A stretch of 64,000 bases of DNA from Constrictibacter sp. MBR-5 (lineage in GTDB: Bacteria > Pseudomonadota > Alphaproteobacteria > JAJUGE01). The stretch covers positions 218,359 through 282,358 of the forward strand of contig NZ_JBEPTK010000007.1 of assembly GCF_040549485.1 (NCBI RefSeq), written 5' to 3'. A program made the position numbers and the translations under genes. Below the pieces are notes generated by a model that had not been told where the DNA came from, made no database searches, and saw only the letters and a list, made by a program, of their open reading frames with translations. Shown piece by piece: positions 62,190 to 64,000 of the stretch (within the stretch, counting starts at the first letter, position 1; each line of letters opens with the position of its first letter).

Positions 62190-63515
62190 TCACGGCCTCA
62201 ACAGGAAGGTGGTGCCGTCGGCGCGGCTGCGTGCGCCATTCACCTGCACACTGACCGCATAGGGCTGCCCGCCGGCCGGCGGCGTCGGCAGCGCGTCGGC
62301 CAGCAGGCCCAGCGGCACCTGCACGCTCGTCGCCGTCGGCGCCGCCCAGGGATCGCCAACGCCGGGCTCGCGCACCTCGATCGGCACGTCGCCGACGATG
62401 ACATAGGTGACCAGATCCGGGTCCCACAGCCGCTCGCCGTCGACGCGCAGCAGGCCGGCAGCGGTTCCGTCGGCCGGGTCGATGCCCGTCACGGTCGGGA
62501 CCAGTTCCAGCACGACCTGGTTGGAGCGGAAGCTGCGCGGCTCGCTGATCGGCGTGCCCCGGTCGAGGGCGCCCTCCACACCCTCCACCCCGTGCTCGAT
62601 CAGGACCTGCACCAGCAGCGGCCCCGGCTGCAGCCTGTCGGCGGCGGCGATCGGCCGCGGCGCCGGGTTGTCGAGATCGATCGGATACGCATCGTCCGGC
62701 ACCGCGATCTCGATCCGCTCCGCTCCGGCGGGCACCACGCGGATCGGTTCCAGCTCGCCGAACCGCACGAAGGTGCGGTCCGCGACGAAGTTCCGGCCCT
62801 CGATCACCACGGTCTCGCCCGGCCGCACCCGCGCGTCGCGCGGCGGGTCGCCCGGCACCGGCTCGTGATAGGCGGCGGCGATCTCCGGGCGCGCACGCGT
62901 CGACATGAAGATGCGACGCACCGCCACCGGCGGCGCCAGCCGGCGCTCGGCCAGGCTCTCGATCTGGATCGCGGTCGCCTCGTAGATCACCGACCGGCGG
63001 AAATTCACGTCGTGGATGGTCGACCAGAGCTTCGACATCTCCTCCAGGCCGGAGGGGACCAGCGTCACCTTCACCCGCTCCACCTGGCCGCGCAGGGCGA
63101 GATCGAGGATCGGGTCGCCGACCGTGCCGGCCGCCGGCCGCCCGATGACCAGGCTCTCCGTGATCAGGGCATGGTCGTGCAGCGCGCGCATCGCGTCGCC
63201 CAGCACGATCTGCGCGTTGAGATCCGACTCCTCCTGGTCCTCCGTCGCACCGTGGCAGGTGAGCAGGTAGCGCAGGTTCAGCGACAGCGGCGGCCGGCCA
63301 TAGCGTCCCGGATGGCCGCGGCCCGGCAGGTCCTGGTTGCGCAGCTCCGGATTCTCGCCGACGTGGAACAGATAGAGGTTCACCCGCGCGTCGTTGATGC
63401 CGGCCACCGTCACGTCCGGCGGCGCCAGCGTGACCGCCACCGGTGCGGCCATCCGGTCGCGCAGCAGCGTCCGCAGGCTGCGGCTGACCCCGGCTATGGC
63501 GGTATGGTCCGCCAT
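62190..63515 (-). CDS. DUF4255 (Pvc16/Afp16-like) tail terminator with IPT/TIG-like extension, 441 aa
   Basis: Residues 1-185 are the DUF4255 family (VSRSLRTLLRDRM, INDARVNLYLFHVGENPELRN, LSLNLRYLLTCHG, ALRGQVERVKVTLVPSGLEEMSKLWST), which caps the sheath and tube in Afp/PVC. Unlike Afp16, the protein continues for about 250 residues. That extension includes an Ig-like IPT/TIG domain (VRPGETVVIEGRNFVADRTFVRFG) and a second similar one near the end. ATG at 63515. It is coupled to the AAA+ gene by a few bases. Confidence 0.9.
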   Translation of the reverse strand: MADHTAIAGVSRSLRTLLRDRMAAPVAVTLAPPDVTVAGINDARVNLYLFHVGENPELRNQDLPGRGHPGRYGRPPLSLNLRYLLTCHGATEDQEESDLNAQIVLGDAMRALHDHALITESLVIGRPAAGTVGDPILDLALRGQVERVKVTLVPSGLEEMSKLWSTIHDVNFRRSVIYEATAIQIESLAERRLAPPVAVRRIFMSTRARPEIAAAYHEPVPGDPPRDARVRPGETVVIEGRNFVADRTFVRFGELEPIRVVPAGAERIEIAVPDDAYPIDLDNPAPRPIAAADRLQPGPLLVQVLIEHGVEGVEGALDRGTPISEPRSFRSNQVVLELVPTVTGIDPADGTAAGLLRVDGERLWDPDLVTYVIVGDVPIEVREPGVGDPWAAPTATSVQVPLGLLADALPTPPAGGQPYAVSVQVNGARSRADGTTFLLRP

Positions 63516-63517
63516 CT

Positions 63518-63916
63518 CTATCGCTCCCCGTAGGCGCGCAGCCGCGCATAGGCGTCGAAGCCGCGCGGCCGCTCGCGTACCGGGGCGGGGGCGGCCGGCG
63601 TCGCCGCCGGCCGCGCTGCGATCTCGACGTCGATGCGACCGATGCGGACCTCGATCCGCGGCGGAGGCGGTGCCGCGGCGCGTTCCATCGCCTGCTGCCG
63701 GGGGAGCGGCTGTTCGGCCGCCACGCGCGGCCGCAGCGTGGCGGCCGAAGGCGCCGGGGTCGGCGCCGAGGACTGAGCCTTGCGAGCGCTTCCGTCCGGC
63801 GCAGCCCGCGCCGCGACGATCGGCTCGCTACCCGCTGCGCGACTCGCGCCGACCGGCGCCGGCGATTCCGGTCGCGGCACTACGACGCGCTCGGGCTCGG
63901 CCGGCTCCACGGTCAC
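63518..63916 (-). CDS. Proline/alanine-rich eCIS-cluster protein, C-terminal part
   Basis: From GTG at 63916 it reads 132 residues, mostly disordered Pro/Ala-rich, with a conserved-looking end (PPPRIEVRIGRIDVEIAARP, RGFDAYARLRAYGER) that resembles small proteins found next to DUF4255 in other eCIS. The 5' end is uncertain because the upstream DNA is long G and C homopolymers that may hide more codons. No function known. Confidence 0.6.
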   Translation of the reverse strand: MTVEPAEPERVVVPRPESPAPVGASRAAGSEPIVAARAAPDGSARKAQSSAPTPAPSAATLRPRVAAEQPLPRQQAMERAAAPPPPRIEVRIGRIDVEIAARPAATPAAPAPVRERPRGFDAYARLRAYGER

Positions 63917-63928
63917 GGGCGCCCCCCT

Positions 63929-63982
63929 GGGGGGGGGGGGGGGGGGGGGGGGGGCGGGGCGGCGCCCCCCCCCCCCCCCCCC
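63929..63982. repeat. G26 and C18 homopolymer tracts near the right edge
   Basis: Twenty-six G (63929-63954), a short mixed stretch, then eighteen C (63965-63982). Runs of this length are extreme for any genome and look like assembly or sequencing artefact, or an unstable low-complexity linker of the upstream gene. Confidence 0.9.
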
Positions 63983-64000
63983 ACCGCCCGCAGCCGGACC

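Noticed and set aside
1..64000. CRISPR array or tRNA genes
   Set aside because: No regularly spaced direct repeats of 25-40 bases and no tRNA cloverleaf found by eye; the only tRNA-like structure is the tmRNA acceptor.

Overview
The window is GC-rich alphaproteobacterial chromosome, most like the Rhodospirillales/Azospirillales group. The signs are a two-piece (circularly permuted) tmRNA gene, an alphaproteobacterial SspB, a Tim44-like protein next to MltA and FxsA, GlnE next to an AsmA-like giant and Bcp, a LysR-TrxB pair with an AbcR-like sRNA, and a ubiA/rsmE/gshA neighbourhood. The exact genus cannot be read from the sequence.

Layout. 1-3.5 kb: the start of an AEC-type permease, a PAS protein, and a chemoreceptor preceded by a free periplasmic sensor. 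3.7-8.3 kb: the RsmE-GshA-SDR operon (minus), divergent from UbiA and a small methyltransferase (plus). 8.3-11 kb: three Tad-type pseudopilin/vWA genes in translational coupling. 11-13.2 kb: an OmpA lipoprotein with a textbook terminator, and ThyX. 13.2-15.8 kb: split ssrA, its adaptor gene sspB, and class I fumarase. 15.9-18.3 kb: a TerC remnant, an AbcR-like sRNA, LsrB/VtlR-like LysR and TrxB. 18.4-25.5 kb: AsmA/YhdP-like giant, GlnE and Bcp. 25.5-30.5 kb: FxsA, TimA, MltA, a glutathione S-transferase with an in-frame TGA at its active-site position, and a lipoprotein. 30.5-39.7 kb: Icd, a tandem block of interspersed repeats, an acyl-CoA dehydrogenase, an HWE kinase with a receiver protein, a TAXI lipoprotein next to GltS, and TerC.

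39.7-64 kb is one long minus-strand cluster for an extracellular contractile injection system (eCIS). In transcription order it holds a proline-rich protein, a DUF4255/Afp16-like terminator, an AAA+ ATPase (Afp15-like), two HELAH/DUF4157 (eCIS-core) proteins with different C-terminal halves (effector candidates), an Afp7-like tube-initiator protein, a LysM/gpX protein, separate gpD and gpV homologues (hub and spike), gp25, two large baseplate (J-like) proteins, a tail-I protein and a beta-helical DUF6519 protein. Sheath and inner-tube genes are not in the window and would be expected past the right edge. Most neighbours overlap or are a few bases apart, so the cluster looks like one operon.

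The strongest leads are: (1) the GST gene 29018-29695, where UGA stands exactly where the active-site Cys belongs, behind a strong ribosome binding site and followed by a SECIS-like hairpin, so it is a selenoprotein candidate; (2) the eCIS, especially a seven-bladed PLL-type lectin propeller inserted in a baseplate protein and two DUF4157 proteins carrying putative Cys/His catalytic modules; (3) the AbcR-like sRNA and the tmRNA-sspB pairing.
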